From Dichetophora obliterata (taxonomy: Eukaryota > Arthropoda > Insecta > Diptera > Sciomyzidae): a stretch of DNA of 64,000 nt. Where the stretch lies: assembly GCA_963920525.1 (NCBI GenBank), contig OY986437.1:198185511-198249510 (forward strand), read 5' to 3'. A model generated the notes under the pieces. It worked only from the letters and a program-made list of their open reading frames with translations. It had not been told where the DNA came from and did no database searches. Shown here piece after piece: positions 23,790-34,855 of the stretch. The position numbers and the translations under genes are program-made. Each line of letters begins with the position of its first letter. The first letter of the stretch is position 1.

Positions 23790-25187
23790 ATAGTGACTTG
23801 GATGAGTTAGTATTTACATAATAATTTCTTTTTTTTCTATTTAATTCAACTTTCTGAAGTTTGATTTTTTAGAAAAAATAAGCAGGTTGACATTTTTTAC
23901 CACGATGGACTAAAAGCAAAAACATATTTAAACGTTTTGTGTTCATTATTACAAATTAATCAATGTCTAATTTTCATTAAAGTATTTATTTAAAATTTTT
24001 AAGACTATCAAACAAGCTGTGTTTCTCTATCAAATCAAAATTTTAATATTTTCTTTTATTGATCGATTTAAGAAGCGATTTATACAATTGGATTATTTAT
24101 TTTATGCCCTTCAGATTTATTTCAATACCAGAGAATAGTTTGGCCGCAAAGCGTTTAACTCCGATCATATCTATCGAAAGATATGGATATGGAAAGCACT
24201 TTTAAAAAAGCTTCATCAATATCTGTTCAGTTTTCATACAAAAGAAGTCCTTATTAAATGCCAATTAGGCCTGGTACTAGATCTGGTAATAGTTAAGTTC
24301 CAAATTTTTTCGGTTACTTAAAAGAAAAGAAAACTTTTTGTCATATAAGAGACACTGTACTATTTTCTTACATTGAAAAAAATATAAGTTAAAGGTGTAA
24401 CTTTATAACTCTTTCTGAAGTGATGACTATTTCAGACACTAAATTCAAAGGCAAGATATTTTTTAAACAAATTTTTGTGTTAGTTTGACTAGCTTAAAAT
24501 ATAAAATAATTTATATTCAGTTATCAAAATATATCTGTTTTATAAAGAAAAAAAACGATACCTTATCTAGAAATATTCCCTCATAAATCTTAATAACAAA
24601 TTAAGATTTCATCATTATTCAAATATTTTGTCAAAAAAGTTTTAAAAACGAAATCTTTCAAGGGCCTATGGGCTTAAAATTCAAACATTTAATGAACACA
24701 AGCTATAAATCACTGTAGTCTTGACAGTTAAAAAAAAATTAGCATTGCTATACAGAGCGTGACCACATCTTAGTAGAAACAAAAATCGTAACATCGATTG
24801 TTATAGCTAATGTGAAAGGTTTTCGCAAAAAAAAAAAAAAATGAAAAGCTTTAAAAGCTACTTGCAAAAAATTAAAGCAGGCGTCATTTGACTTTTATAA
24901 AAACTATAAGCATTAACACACATTTGTTAATGCGCTCATTTTCACTTTATAAATCCATATCAAAAAAATGGGTTTGGAAAAAATATTTGATAAATTACGT
25001 CCTATTTAAAGATTTTGAATTGACAAAAAAATATTAAAATACAACATCTGCATAAAAATATATGTGCATAAAGTAAGCTTCGTTACTTTTGGTTTAACAT
25101 AATTTATGGTATGACTTTTATAAGGTTTTTGTTTGTTGAATATTTTTTTTTAATAATTCGAGTATTGTGTTATGATGCGCTCAGCAA
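23790..25187. other. Noncoding AT-rich stretch
   Basis: No gene, RNA gene or repeat with clear ends was recognised here. Confidence 0.5.
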
Positions 25188-25706
25188 CCCAGCAAAATGT
25201 TTGATACAAATGTGACATGCAATCTTAGGGACACTGCTTCCAGAAGACATTCTATAGATCCAATTGTGCTTCTACTTGGCCTTATCGAGAAGCACTTTCA
25301 AGAGGCATTCTCATAAAATACTTCTGGTAGGCATTCAAATAGCATTTAAGTTCAATAAAAGTAAGAAAAAAGTAATAATATACATTTAAGATATTTTCCG
25401 TGGGGTCTTTAGACCCATAAAAAAACCCAACCACTTCCTACTTCCAACACCAAAATGACGTGAAAATCGGAAAAAGGGCTATTTTACAAGGGATTTTTTA
25501 CAATCCTTTCATTGAAGGGCCCAAAAATTTATTGAAGGGCTTCCATTGAAATTTTCTGGAAGGACTTCTAGAGAAGGCTAAGGAAAGCATTCCTCCCAAT
25601 GACATGCATATGTTTAAAGAATGCCTTCTGGGTATGAAAGTGAAAAGGATGGAATTCAGACTTTCCCTTACACTTTACCTTCTTTCAGAAGCACTTTTTT
25701 GCTGGG
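25188..25706. repeat. CCCAGCAAAA MITE, copy 2
   Basis: Same orientation and ends as the element at 19404-20119 (CCCAGCAAAA...TTTTGCTGGG), 519 bp long. Shared blocks include CTTCCAGAAGACATTCTATA near the left end and AGAATGCCTTCTGGGTATGA near the right. The match to the inverted terminal words extends a few bases outward here (AGCAA before the left end, TTGCT after the right). Confidence 0.75.
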
Positions 25707-27611
25707 TTTTGCTACAAAATGACGTAAAAAAAAAATTGTTTTTAAAAGCAAACCAAAAAAAAAACCATGAAGAAACACATTTTTTCGAATTTCATAGCAG
25801 TGTTCTCGCATATTTATGCAAAATTTCTTATTTTTTATGTTTTTTTGCAGCACAACTTTAGCACAGAGCTTTTAAAAAAATATTTGAACTTGAAAAAAAT
25901 GTATTTCGTATAAAAGTCACTACAAAATTTTTGCAATACAGCACATGATAGCACACATTGGGCACATTACAAAACATACTTTGTGTAATCATAAATTAAA
26001 AATGGCAAAGCTAACTTCTACACAAAAATATTTATTAAAAAAATCTTTAAAAAAGATCTAGCTAGAATGAAGTGAGTATAAATAATTGCTAAAAGCATTG
26101 AATTTCTAATGAAACCTTATTCTTTTTTTTAAGACACTTTAACGGAAACGCATAATTAAAGAATGCGATCAGTTTCTGTAAAAAACAATTACTTCAAAGC
26201 ATTTGAGTTAAATTTAGGCAAAAACTTACATTTTTTCACCATCCAAATAATATGCGGAAATGCCATTTAAAGCTAACTTTGAATAAGTACTGAAAAAACT
26301 TAACATAATGTTGAGCTCTGATTTGCAGAAAAAGATTTAATTAATTGCCAAGCGAGCGACCTTGAGGAATGACTAAATGCGACTGAAAAGCAATGAATAA
26401 AGATCGATATCAATGTATTTGAAAATAAATTTAAGGCAAAATAAAATCAGCTGCAATTTTATCTAGGTTGCAAAGAGAAGTGATTATTAATCGAATAGAA
26501 GTTTTGTTACTCAAGTCTTTTGTCTTCAAGCAGCGTTTTTTGCTGCTTTTAGACTTGTTTTTAATATAAGCCGAGGTTTAGTTGCTACACTATGACATCG
26601 TTTTTACTATTGTTAAAATTATTGCTGTCATTTTTATTTCTATGACTCATGCTTAAGAAAAAAAAAATGTTCAAATAAACGTTTTAATGGAATAAATGAC
26701 TTATAAAATAACTCGGCATTAATTTTCCATGACTGAGTTTACAGTTTAGCTTGCCTCAAAGTCCATAAGGCGCAACGCTAAGGATCACTGCACAATATTT
26801 GGCAATCACAAAACAAAAAACAAAAATATGAAAAAAACATGCTTGGATTTAATTGTTGCAAGCATGCTCAGCTTGCTTGCGTAAGCCATTAAAAGCAAAG
26901 CTTGCCGGAACCTTATTTATGTGTGTTTATACTGGAAATTGCACGAGTCAAGTAAAAATAAAAAAATTGAAAAATAATCTAGACATAAGCACAGTTAATG
27001 AAGCGCAAACATTTGCCTAGAGCAGTAAATCAACAAATTTTTCATAATATGCTACAATTTGTTGTATAATTTCCAAACTCAAATTTTATGGTGTAATTAA
27101 TGTGGCTGCAACCGGTTTGCCATCTTTGTTGTGAGTTTGGTCATAGATTTCAAGTAAATTTAAAAAGTAAAAAAAAAGAAAAAAAGCGCGGGTGAAATGC
27201 TAATAAATACACACAAAAACTTGTTTACGCTGCTACTGAGGAAGTTCAAAAAATTATATCAATAGAAAAAACAAATCCTATTGCATAAGCAAGCAACAGT
27301 TTTTGCTCTTGCAGCTTACATAATTGCAACAACATAAAGAAAAGAAAAGAAAAAGAAAAACACAAAAACTGCACAGATAGCGTTCAAATGCATTAAAAAC
27401 AAATAAAACTATTTGCATTTAAAGTTGGCAAATGCACTTTTTGATCAACCAAAATAAAAGACTTAAGAAACAAACTTGCTGAGCTTTTCGTTAAACTGAA
27501 AACTTAAAGTACTTAAGCACGTTCGTTGCTTAAGTCTTTCGTTTGTGCACTCCCAATATTTACAACTAAGTGCAACAAAATGCAATATGATATCTGCAAA
27601 CACACACTTAC
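25707..27611. other. Noncoding stretch 3' of the host exon, probably intron
   Basis: No coding region is seen. If the exon at 27612-28109 is read correctly, this begins its downstream intron on the minus strand. It holds a motif pair at 27457-27539 and purine-rich A/G tracts around 27170 and 27340. Confidence 0.5.
27457..27539. repeat. Inverted pair of the AAAGACTTAAG motif
   Basis: AAAGACTTAAGAAACAAACT at 27457-27476 faces a reverse copy ending at 27539 (CACGTTCGTTGCTTAAGTCT within it). The pair lies about 70 bp from the splice donor of the host exon. The same motif occurs singly at 5290, 12369 and about 46098. Its function is unknown. Confidence 0.6.
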
Positions 27612-28109
27612 CTCATCGGAGGACACCTCCTGCATGTCCAGTCCATGCGTTGCATTCGGCTCACTGCTCACCGTCCACATGCGCAACTTATGCGGCCCGT
27701 CCTTGAACAAACCCTGCGTTGCACGCAGCGTTAAATTTAAGTCTTCCCCAAAAGCACTGAAGGAGACATTGTGCTCCTTTATATCACGTATATTCATAAA
27801 ATCGTGCGGGCTCACTTTTTCTTTGCTTTCGCTGTGCACGCTATTCGCTGAGGCAGCGGCGGCAGCCACTTTTAGCTCACTGAAGTAGGGATTTTTACTT
27901 AAATCCTTTTTGACATGATGTGACGCTTTGTAGGAACCCGCTGCAGGATCAATGCTTATGCTACGTCGCCTACGCTGCAGCAGCGTTGACAAATCCTCTG
28001 CCTTTGCATGCTGATGCAGCAGTTGCACCACTTCGTAGTGTGGCACCGCGCCAATATTGTCGACATGAAAGACGCTTTGTAGTTGCTGCGGCGACATTTG
28101 TTTGTGAAA
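27612..28109 (-). CDS. Internal exon, ADAMTS-like metalloprotease propeptide
   Basis: A 498-bp minus-strand exon of exactly 166 codons is bounded by a strong acceptor (TTTTCTTTCAG before 28109, with a CT-rich tract upstream) and a donor GAG|GTAAGT (intron from 27611). Both junctions are in phase 0. The peptide starts FHKQMSPQQLQSVF and includes VPHYEVVQLL at 23-32, a basic RRRRS furin-like site at 46-50, an alanine run at 82-86, and FSAFGEDLNLTLRATQGLFK at 117-136 followed by DGPHKLRMW. The last part resembles the propeptide of ADAMTS/reprolysin secreted zinc proteases ('SAFG..L.L.LRP..G'). N-glycosylation sequons NVS, NLT and NAT fit a secreted protein. The exon is clearly richer in G and C than its surroundings. 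The catalytic HExxH exon is not in the window, so the introns must be long. An ATG lies at codon 5, but the acceptor and the open upstream codons favour an internal exon. Confidence 0.72.
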
Positions 28110-28340
28110 CTGAAAGAAAATAGAGTGAGAGAGAGAGAGAGTGAAAAAATTAGAAATTGATCAACACATGTTTTGTTTTGCAATAATTATGTAAAAATTA
28201 TAAAATAAAAATAGCAAACTCAAACTTTAAAAGTAAAAAAAAACCTGAAACAAGAAAAGTACAATATATAGAAATTAGATACAAAAATTAAATTCAAAAC
28301 ATCGAATTTAATATTAAATAAACTCGATATCGTCACCTCC
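28110..28340. other. Acceptor side of the intron upstream of the exon
   Basis: On the minus strand this holds the polypyrimidine tract of the exon acceptor, including a CT repeat of about 20 bp (GA on the plus strand, 28122-28142). Nothing else is recognised. Confidence 0.6.
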
Positions 28341-28557
28341 ATGCCAAAACCATGAATGTGCTTTTTTATAGTTTTTGGGAAAACGAGTTTATTTGAATGC
28401 TTCTGAAAATTAGGGAAATTTTTTTAATTTTCATTTACCGAATAGTAAGTATTTAGTGACTTAACAATAGTTTGCAATTTGGCTAGCCTACCTCTCTCCA
28501 AAGCGATTTTTAGACACATTCATTGTTTTGGCATGCAGAAAAATTCCAATTTATAAA

Positions 28558-28800
28558 AATTCATGCTTCAAGAAATCGAGTTATGTATGAATGTGAAGGA
28601 TCTGTTTTTCCTGATGCTTTAGTTGGCAGATATTTGGGCATTAGGTCCCTCGATTTATGATGTGAATGTGGTAGGCCTAAATTTTCATGCTTCAAAGAAT
28701 CGAGTAATGTGTAAGTATGTAAGATAATTTATTTTTGATACTTTGGTTTGCAGATATGTGGGCTTTAGGTCCCTCGATTTATGATATAAATTTGGTTGGC
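28558..28800. repeat. Tandem duplication, ~125-bp unit
   Basis: Two adjacent diverged units each contain TTCATGCTTCAA, ATCGAGT, GCAGATAT and TTAGGTCCCTCGATTTATGA. It is noncoding. Confidence 0.75.
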
Positions 28801-28835
28801 GTACTTCACCCTGAAGCATTTTTTTTTAAAAAAAA

Positions 28836-29223
28836 AAAAAGATCATAGAACCAAGGCATGCGCCTTATACAAACAAGGTTTGGTTTTTGACCTGAAAGGA
28901 AAGAGCTAGATTATTTAGAGGAATTGATTGGAACCATACGTGAATTATTGATTAGGCCAAATAAACGTGAAAGACAATTTGAATAGCTTTTAACCGAGGC
29001 TAGTGTTATGCCTTAACCTCGGCAAGCATTTGCAGCCCTTAGTTGTGCTCCTGTCCTTTAATTCCACTTTTTCCACAATTCATTTGTGGATTTTTAGTTT
29101 TCCATAATTCTTAAACCTACAAAAGAACAAAGAAAGTGAAAAGAACCATGCCCGAGCCCGGATTCGAACCAGGGACCTCTGGGTTGATAGTCTAGCGCAC
29201 TATCCACTAGACTACAAAGGCCG
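28836..29223 (-). mobile_element. tRNA-derived SINE, near full length
   Basis: On the minus strand the head reads as a tRNA: GTAGTCTAGTGGATAGTGCG (A box region) and GGTTCGAATCCGGGCTCGGG (B box region). A body of about 310 bp follows, and an A-rich tail lies at 28826-28841. Two more copies lie at 51205-51481 and 59352-59750. The tRNA part is continuous with a shared body in all copies, so this is a SINE and not a tRNA gene. It would be transcribed by RNA polymerase III and mobilised by a LINE. Confidence 0.88.
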
Positions 29224-29309
29224 ACAAATTTTATAACACATTCATTGTTTTGGCATGCAGAAAAATTCTAATTTTGTTTAAATGTTTGTGCCAGAACAAT
29301 GAATGTGGC

Positions 29310-29690
29310 ACAGTCCCAATGAAAGCGATTGCTACTAACGATACAGGGTTGCTTTTGTATAGCATAGTTTTGTTAACAGCCATATTTTTGTTGCTGTGTA
29401 AGTGAAACAGAAACAAAAAAGAAACGTGAGAACATAGAAAAAACTATGAAATTGTCTTTGAACATACCCAATTGTTTGCAAAATATGGCAGCACTTATTG
29501 TACTCAGAGAGGAAATCGTCGGTCGTTAGAGAAAAAATAGAATAGATTCCATTCAATTTTATTCTAGTGATAAGTCGCCGCGACTCTTGCTCAACGATTT
29601 CGTTTTTGACGGCTTCGTTAACTTGCGTGTGTTCTGTTGTGTGGTCTGCATCGCCGGTCGTTAAGACTTTTGATTCTGTTCGGGCTCTTA
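29310..29690. repeat. Left arm of a long inverted repeat
   Basis: This arm matches, reversed, 30127-30422 followed by 31817-31900. The right arm is interrupted by the 1.4-kb element at 30423-31816. Matching blocks include CCCAATTGTTTGCAAAATAT, GAGAGGAAATCGTCGGTCGT and AACAAAACTATGCTAT. The open frame at 29335-29715 lies in the arm and has no family resemblance. The part around TATACAAAAG resembles the promoter-like sequence at 31857 but has lost its TATA box. Confidence 0.8.
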
Positions 29691-30422
29691 GGCGTCTAAA
29701 ATTGCTTGAGTACAATCAGTGAAGTGAGAACGAGGTAAATTAATTCAAGGAGATGTTTTGATATTAATTCCAAAGATTTGGCTGGTTTACGGAAAATTCG
29801 GATGAAATATAGACTATTTTCTTGTCAATCGTTGGCATAAATTATTTATTTTTGAATAAAACATAGTAAACTTTAGAGATATATTTTTGTTTCCAACCTT
29901 TACTCATAAAGTTACCAAAATTATGTTTCTAGATGCCAATATTTAAAACATTTGATTAAATCTTGTTGTTACTGGTTATATTTACATTATCTTATTTTTA
30001 AAATTCTTAGTTCATGTGTAAAAAATTAAAGAAATAATTAAAAATTTATAAAATACTAAAAACTCCACATTTACATTACTCCGAAAGCTAAAATCATTTC
30101 ATTTCCATGAATAAAACAGTTACCGCCTGAACAGAACCAAAAGTCGTAACGACTTGTGATGTCGAACACACAACAGAACACATGCAAGTTAACGAAGCCG
30201 TCCAAAATAAAATCGCTGAGCAAGAGTCGTAGCGACTTATCGCTAGACTAAAATTGAATATAATCTATTCTATTTTTTCTCTAACGACCGACGATTTCCT
30301 CTCTGAGTACAATTAGTGCTGCCATATTTTGCAAACAATTGGGCATATTCAAAGACAATTTCATAGTTTTTGCTATTTTCTCACGTTTCTTTTCACTTAC
30401 TCAACTTACTCTGTTTCACTTA

Positions 30423-31816
30423 GGTGCATGCCACACACAGCGGACACGGACAAATGTGTTGTTGTTTTCGCGGGTAAAAGAAAAAACTGGAAATTGAGAG
30501 AGCTTCTCACACATCAAAAAATTTCCAGGCAACCGACAAAAATGTTCACGGCCCAAAGCTGAAAACAATTTGGACAACGGTTGCATTTTCTTGATGTTTT
30601 ACGTTTAGTAGTAATAAAACTGCACTGCAGTAGGAAATGTACTATTTGAATTCATCAGTAATGCGATTGGTATTGAATTGTACGCTGCTAGTGCTATACA
30701 TGACTTGAATGGTATTTATTTATAAAAAGAAGAAGAATACTTAACGAACATGTAAAATGCAGCCCGGCTAGCTGCCGCAAATGGATTCAACTGAACAGCT
30801 GAATATTATTAGTGATTGTTGTGAATGTAATATTAATGATTAAATATATTGTTTTTTAGTGATTGTGTATTTTTAAAATTAAAAATATGCACGTAAAATG
30901 TGTATATGATGTTATTTATAAAAATGTATAAATTTTTTTAACTATATTTTCCATTTATAAACTATTCCATTGCATATAAGAAAGTAACACGTCATTGTAT
31001 ATAGAATTTTCAGTGCTTGTATGTACAGCTGTAGTTGTCTCTTTCACCCTTGTATTTTAGGACAATCGTCAAGAGAAAATGTGAGCAGTAGATTTACTGA
31101 TGGTTTAACTGATCAAGCTAGTCATACATTACAGCCGCGTAGTGAACAAATAAACTGTTTATATATACATATATCTTGTTATATCGGTTATATCGTTAAA
31201 ATTTACAATATTCTAAGAGATAAGGTTATGGCTATTAATTGGAGTATAAATATTACTGAAATGTTCATAAATGAATTTCAAAGCCAACCGGCTTTGTGAG
31301 ATATTCTTAAAAAAATTGTAAATGCTTTATCATCAGTGAATCTTAGCTCCTTTGATAAAGTTATCATCCCTTTCTTATGTCTGCCAATTCTCCATGGCTT
31401 AATCCAGCAGGATCTTTTTTCACTTTTTTTAACTCCATCCAGAGTTTCATCAACTCAACAATTGTTTTTATTGTGACCATATCGTTGTCATCTTTATACG
31501 TGGATACACTTCCTGCATACATATTGGCCAATGTAATTAATTTTAAACCCCGGAGATCAGAATTCAACCCATCAATTTTAAATGCAAATAAAACCACTTA
31601 TAAACAACCTATAGAGGGTAGCCGTTTTATTGAATCGATTGCATTAAGGAGCATTACCAGCACGAAATGGTAGCAGAAACGTAGTAAATTTAGCTTCCGC
31701 CATTATCGAACAGAAAACTACGTGTAGCATGCCGTGGACAAAACAATGAGAGAGAGGAAAAAAATGGCGAAAATTCCAATGTTTGACGGACAAGCAGACA
31801 CCGTGTGACATGCCCC
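30423..31816. mobile_element. Harbinger-like element, 1.4 kb
   Basis: The left end GGTGCATGCCACAC and the reversed right end GGGGCATGTCACAC are terminal inverted repeats. TTA lies outside each (30420-30422 and 31817-31819), and the surrounding inverted repeat proves the insertion, since joining the flanks restores the match to 29390-29410. A 3-bp TTA/TAA duplication fits PIF/Harbinger elements. No Harbinger nuclease is recognisable. One ORF (31364-31597, minus) is present. Confidence 0.65.
31364..31597 (-). CDS. Hypothetical ORF in the Harbinger-like element
   Basis: Seventy-seven codons, whose upstream limit may not be a real start, encode a balanced peptide (DLRGLKLITLANMYAGSVST..., TIKTIVELMKLWMELKKVKK..., GLSHGELADIRKG). 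It reads like real coding sequence rather than AT-rich chance and is rich in charged helix-forming residues towards the end. No family is recognised. It could be a DNA-binding accessory protein of the element, a captured host fragment, or a chance frame. Confidence 0.35.
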   Translation of the reverse strand: MVLFAFKIDGLNSDLRGLKLITLANMYAGSVSTYKDDNDMVTIKTIVELMKLWMELKKVKKDPAGLSHGELADIRKG

Positions 31817-31856
31817 TTACACAACAACGAAAACATGGCTGCTAACAAAACTATGC

Positions 31857-31884
31857 TATATAAAAGCAACCCTGCATCGTCAGT
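31857..31884 (+). promoter_or_regulatory. Core promoter-like TATA box and initiator
   Basis: TATATAAA at 31857-31864 is followed about 25 bp later by TCAGT at 31880-31884, the arthropod initiator consensus. It lies in the right arm of the long inverted repeat, and the corresponding place in the left arm has decayed. This may be the promoter of an LTR or other transposon. No downstream ORF is seen. Confidence 0.45.
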
Positions 31885-31900
31885 TGCAATCGCTTTCTTT

Positions 31901-33736
31901 CTGGACGGGTTCTGAGTGTCTGGCGACCAGAGAGGATCGCCGGTCGTAACGACTTTTGATTTTGTTCGGGCTCTTAATCTGACATATCTATTAATTCCTT
32001 TGAATTCATACTAGTCCATTGCACTCAATTTTCAAACACTTTCTATGAGTGAACTCCCTTTGATGGGTAGACAGCACACAACTGTTTTGATTCTCTTTGT
32101 TTTCAATTCGCTCTTAGCGCGACTGATCAAAGCGCTCATGCATTTGTTTTGCAATCTAAGAGAAGATGACACGAAGTATATGAAAAGCAAGTAAATGTTT
32201 TAAAACGCATTTAAAACCCATTCGTGAAGCTCTCTAATGTGTATCAACACGGCCAGCAGCCACTTGAAGGATATCATCTTTTTCACTTAACAGAAAAAGT
32301 AGCAAAGTCCAAATAAAGATTTTTATCACTGAAAATATTTTTTCTTTATTTAATAAAAAAGTTATTCAAAAACCAAATTGGATGATTAACTTTGAGACAC
32401 CTTGTATGTATATCCATTGCTTTAAACGTTGTATTTTTGCTTCAATTTACATTGAATTTGTTTAATTTGAGTGGCAAAAAGGTTTATTTAGCTTTAAAAA
32501 AGCCTAAATGAGTTCATTTTCCAACCGATACTCCTCTGGACAGACGACGCTACACACATGACTGTCGTATGTTGTCTGTGGTCCAAACACATAAAAAATT
32601 AAGCTTGTTGTTGTTGCTTTTAATCATCGTCTTCTTTGTATTGGCAGCCAGGCGTCAATGGCTAGAAACACGTTTTAAATGAAAGTAAAACTTTATGTGA
32701 GTGTCCGCAGCAGCTCCGAAACGGGCAGCACCATTCGTCTTTCCCTTTTTGTTGGTTCGCTTCACCACTCTTCTTCATTGGCTGTAAGTCGTGCAATCAT
32801 TAACCTGAAATTTTAAGTTGATTTCATGTTTATTGGATTGTATTTTTGTTTTTCTTTTTGTTTTTTTTCATCTAAGTTGCATGACTGACTTTGTTTTGGC
32901 CAACCTCTTAAGTGAGCTGATTTTTTTTTTGCTCTTTACCTGCAGACATGATGACGTCGTGTGGCTATTGTTGTTGCTCAAGTTGTTGTAATTGAGGTTC
33001 TTGTATGGCTTTAATTTTTGTGTAATTGGAAAAATTGGAGCAGATATTTTGATGTAGTTGTTGCTGGTTATATTTGTGGAACTACTCTTAGCTGCTCTTT
33101 GACTTCATTTTGTGGCAGTAGTTCTTTTATTGTTGTTGCTTTTGGATGTGGTGGCTTAATCATCGCTTTGCTTTATTATGGTTTTTTTTTTCGTGTGGGT
33201 TTCTTTGCCCTTTCAAGTTTTTCATGACTGCCTCTTAAGTTGGCTACCTCAGGCAATCGATTCAAGTCTATAGATTGATTCATTACTTAATACAAAGCTT
33301 GCGGTTGTTTGTTGTTGTTGCTGTTATTGTTGTTCTGTTTCATGCCGTTGTGATTGTTGAAAAAAAAATAAGCATTTCCGTTTTATGCGTTCGTCCGTTC
33401 GCAATTTATGCAATTTGCGACCATTCGGCGTCGTCTTAAATTGTAGCTTAAGTGTTTAAGTTTTTTCTTTCATCTATCTATAGCTCAATTTGCAAAATTG
33501 GTACAGGGTCATTTGCCGAATTGCAACGTTTTTATAGCGAAATAGTATAGAGGGCAAAAACTAAAACTGGTAAAATATTTAAGGCAAATCTTGAGTGTTT
33601 AAAGGTGTTAAAAAGTTAGAATAACATCAGCAAAATAAAAAATATTAGTGCACACACAACTCTAATAAACTTTAAGGCTTGACCAAAAAATAAGATCCAC
33701 TTGTTTTCAGCGTCATATGTTTCGGATGAGTTTATT
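31901..33736. other. Noncoding stretch
   Basis: No gene was recognised. GTT/TTG trinucleotide runs occur near 32605, 32970 and 33307-33335. The open frame at 33018-33227 is rich in valine, serine and phenylalanine because of such runs and is not taken as a gene. Confidence 0.5.
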
Positions 33737-33880
33737 AACACATATGTCTAAAAATAATATAAAACGTCAACAGTAGGTTGGTCACAGCTGAATAGCTCAA
33801 GACTACTGAAGAGGAAATGTAGCTATTTCCGAAACAGGCTGTCTAGTCTGCTGTGTGATTGACTTTATACAGAGTTGTTG
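33737..33880 (+). repeat. Dispersed repeat, left copy
   Basis: It matches 39411-39550 in reverse over about 140 bp, including GGTCACAGCTGAAT and TTTCCGAAACAGGCTGTCTA. The two copies face each other across 5.5 kb that contains two hAT elements. They may be the ends of one old large element or two independent copies. Confidence 0.75.
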
Positions 33881-34847
33881 TTGTTGGTGTTGCTTTCTGT
33901 CGATAAATTACTTGACCTAAAACTCATAACACTATAAACAGTAAAAAATATTTATTCAAAGATTCTAAAAATTTAATATTAAAAATTGGCAATTCCATAT
34001 TAAAAATATAAAATTCAAATTTATAAAATAACTAGCAGGCCACTGTTGCCACGTACGTTTTTTTATCAATCTTTTTAATGCCTTAAAGGCGGGACAATTT
34101 TTTCACACATGTGCTAATTTTTACCTTATTTCGGTTTCGACTAATATTTATGTGAAACGCTTAGTTTTACGATATCTGACTTAGTTATGCGATATCGCAT
34201 CATCGTTCTTTTTGGGTTAAGACAATACATTTGATATGTAAATAAAAAATTGGTATTTTTTTTCTTTTGTTTTGTTTTGTTTTGGAGAGCCCAAGGCTCA
34301 TTAATAAGGTTATGGCACTTGAGAGCGAACTAAGTCGAACTTTCAGAATGGATAAAAAGAAATCAAGGAACTGAATGCATAGAACAAACAAAAGCACAAA
34401 GTAAAGGCGGACAAAGAACGCATTTCTCTCAAGTTCCACAACCTTATAAATCAACCTTGGGAGCGCCGCTCTGCATTTATATGTATCTCGCTTTTTGCCT
34501 TGCTTGAGACAGGGTTGATAAATTACTTTTTCATTTTGGTATACAAATTTAGAAACAATTGTACTAAATGAAAAAAAATGTATGGAATAAATTTTGTTTG
34601 TGGCAGGTATAGAAAAGTATATATAGTCTTGACCAGCAGCACCTCCTGAGCCGATTTTGCTAGGTCAATCTGTCGACACGGTTACAGCCGCAATTTTAAA
34701 TCTATCGTATTTAAATTTGGTATATGTGCTTATATTAAAAAACAAAGATCAAGTTCGAGAACGAGCAAAATTGGATGAAAACCACGCCTTCTTTATCAAA
34801 CAATGCAACTTCTAAAAACACCTCAAAAATTTTTGAAGTTACTTGGT
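33881..34847. other. Noncoding stretch
   Basis: No gene was recognised. There is a short TTTTG run at 34265-34283. The open frame at 34200-34454 is not supported. Confidence 0.5.
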
Positions 34848-34855
34848 ATTGTGCA

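Larger units (their letters stand above)
28341..29309. repeat. Cluster of ACATTCATTGTTYTGGCA inverted motifs
   Basis: The motif appears four times: reversed at 28341-28360, forward at 28517-28535, forward at 29236-29254 and reversed at 29289-29307. The two forward copies are identical over 30 bp or more (they continue TGCAGAAAAATTC). The span 28517-29307 could be one element with these as terminal repeats; if so it would hold the SINE. No target duplication was found. Confidence 0.55.
30127..31900. repeat. Right arm of the inverted repeat, interrupted
   Basis: Positions 30127-30422 and 31817-31900 together form the reverse complement of 29310-29690. Reading across the gap, GTTTCACTTA joins ACACAACAACG through one TTA, which is the target duplication of the element between. 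A further block at 31935-31976 (CGCCGGTCGTAACGACTTTT) repeats part of the left arm in direct orientation, so the original element was more complex than a simple hairpin. Confidence 0.75.

Noticed and set aside
29150..29222. A tRNA gene on the minus strand
   Set aside because: The A and B boxes continue into a body shared with two other copies, so it is a SINE head.
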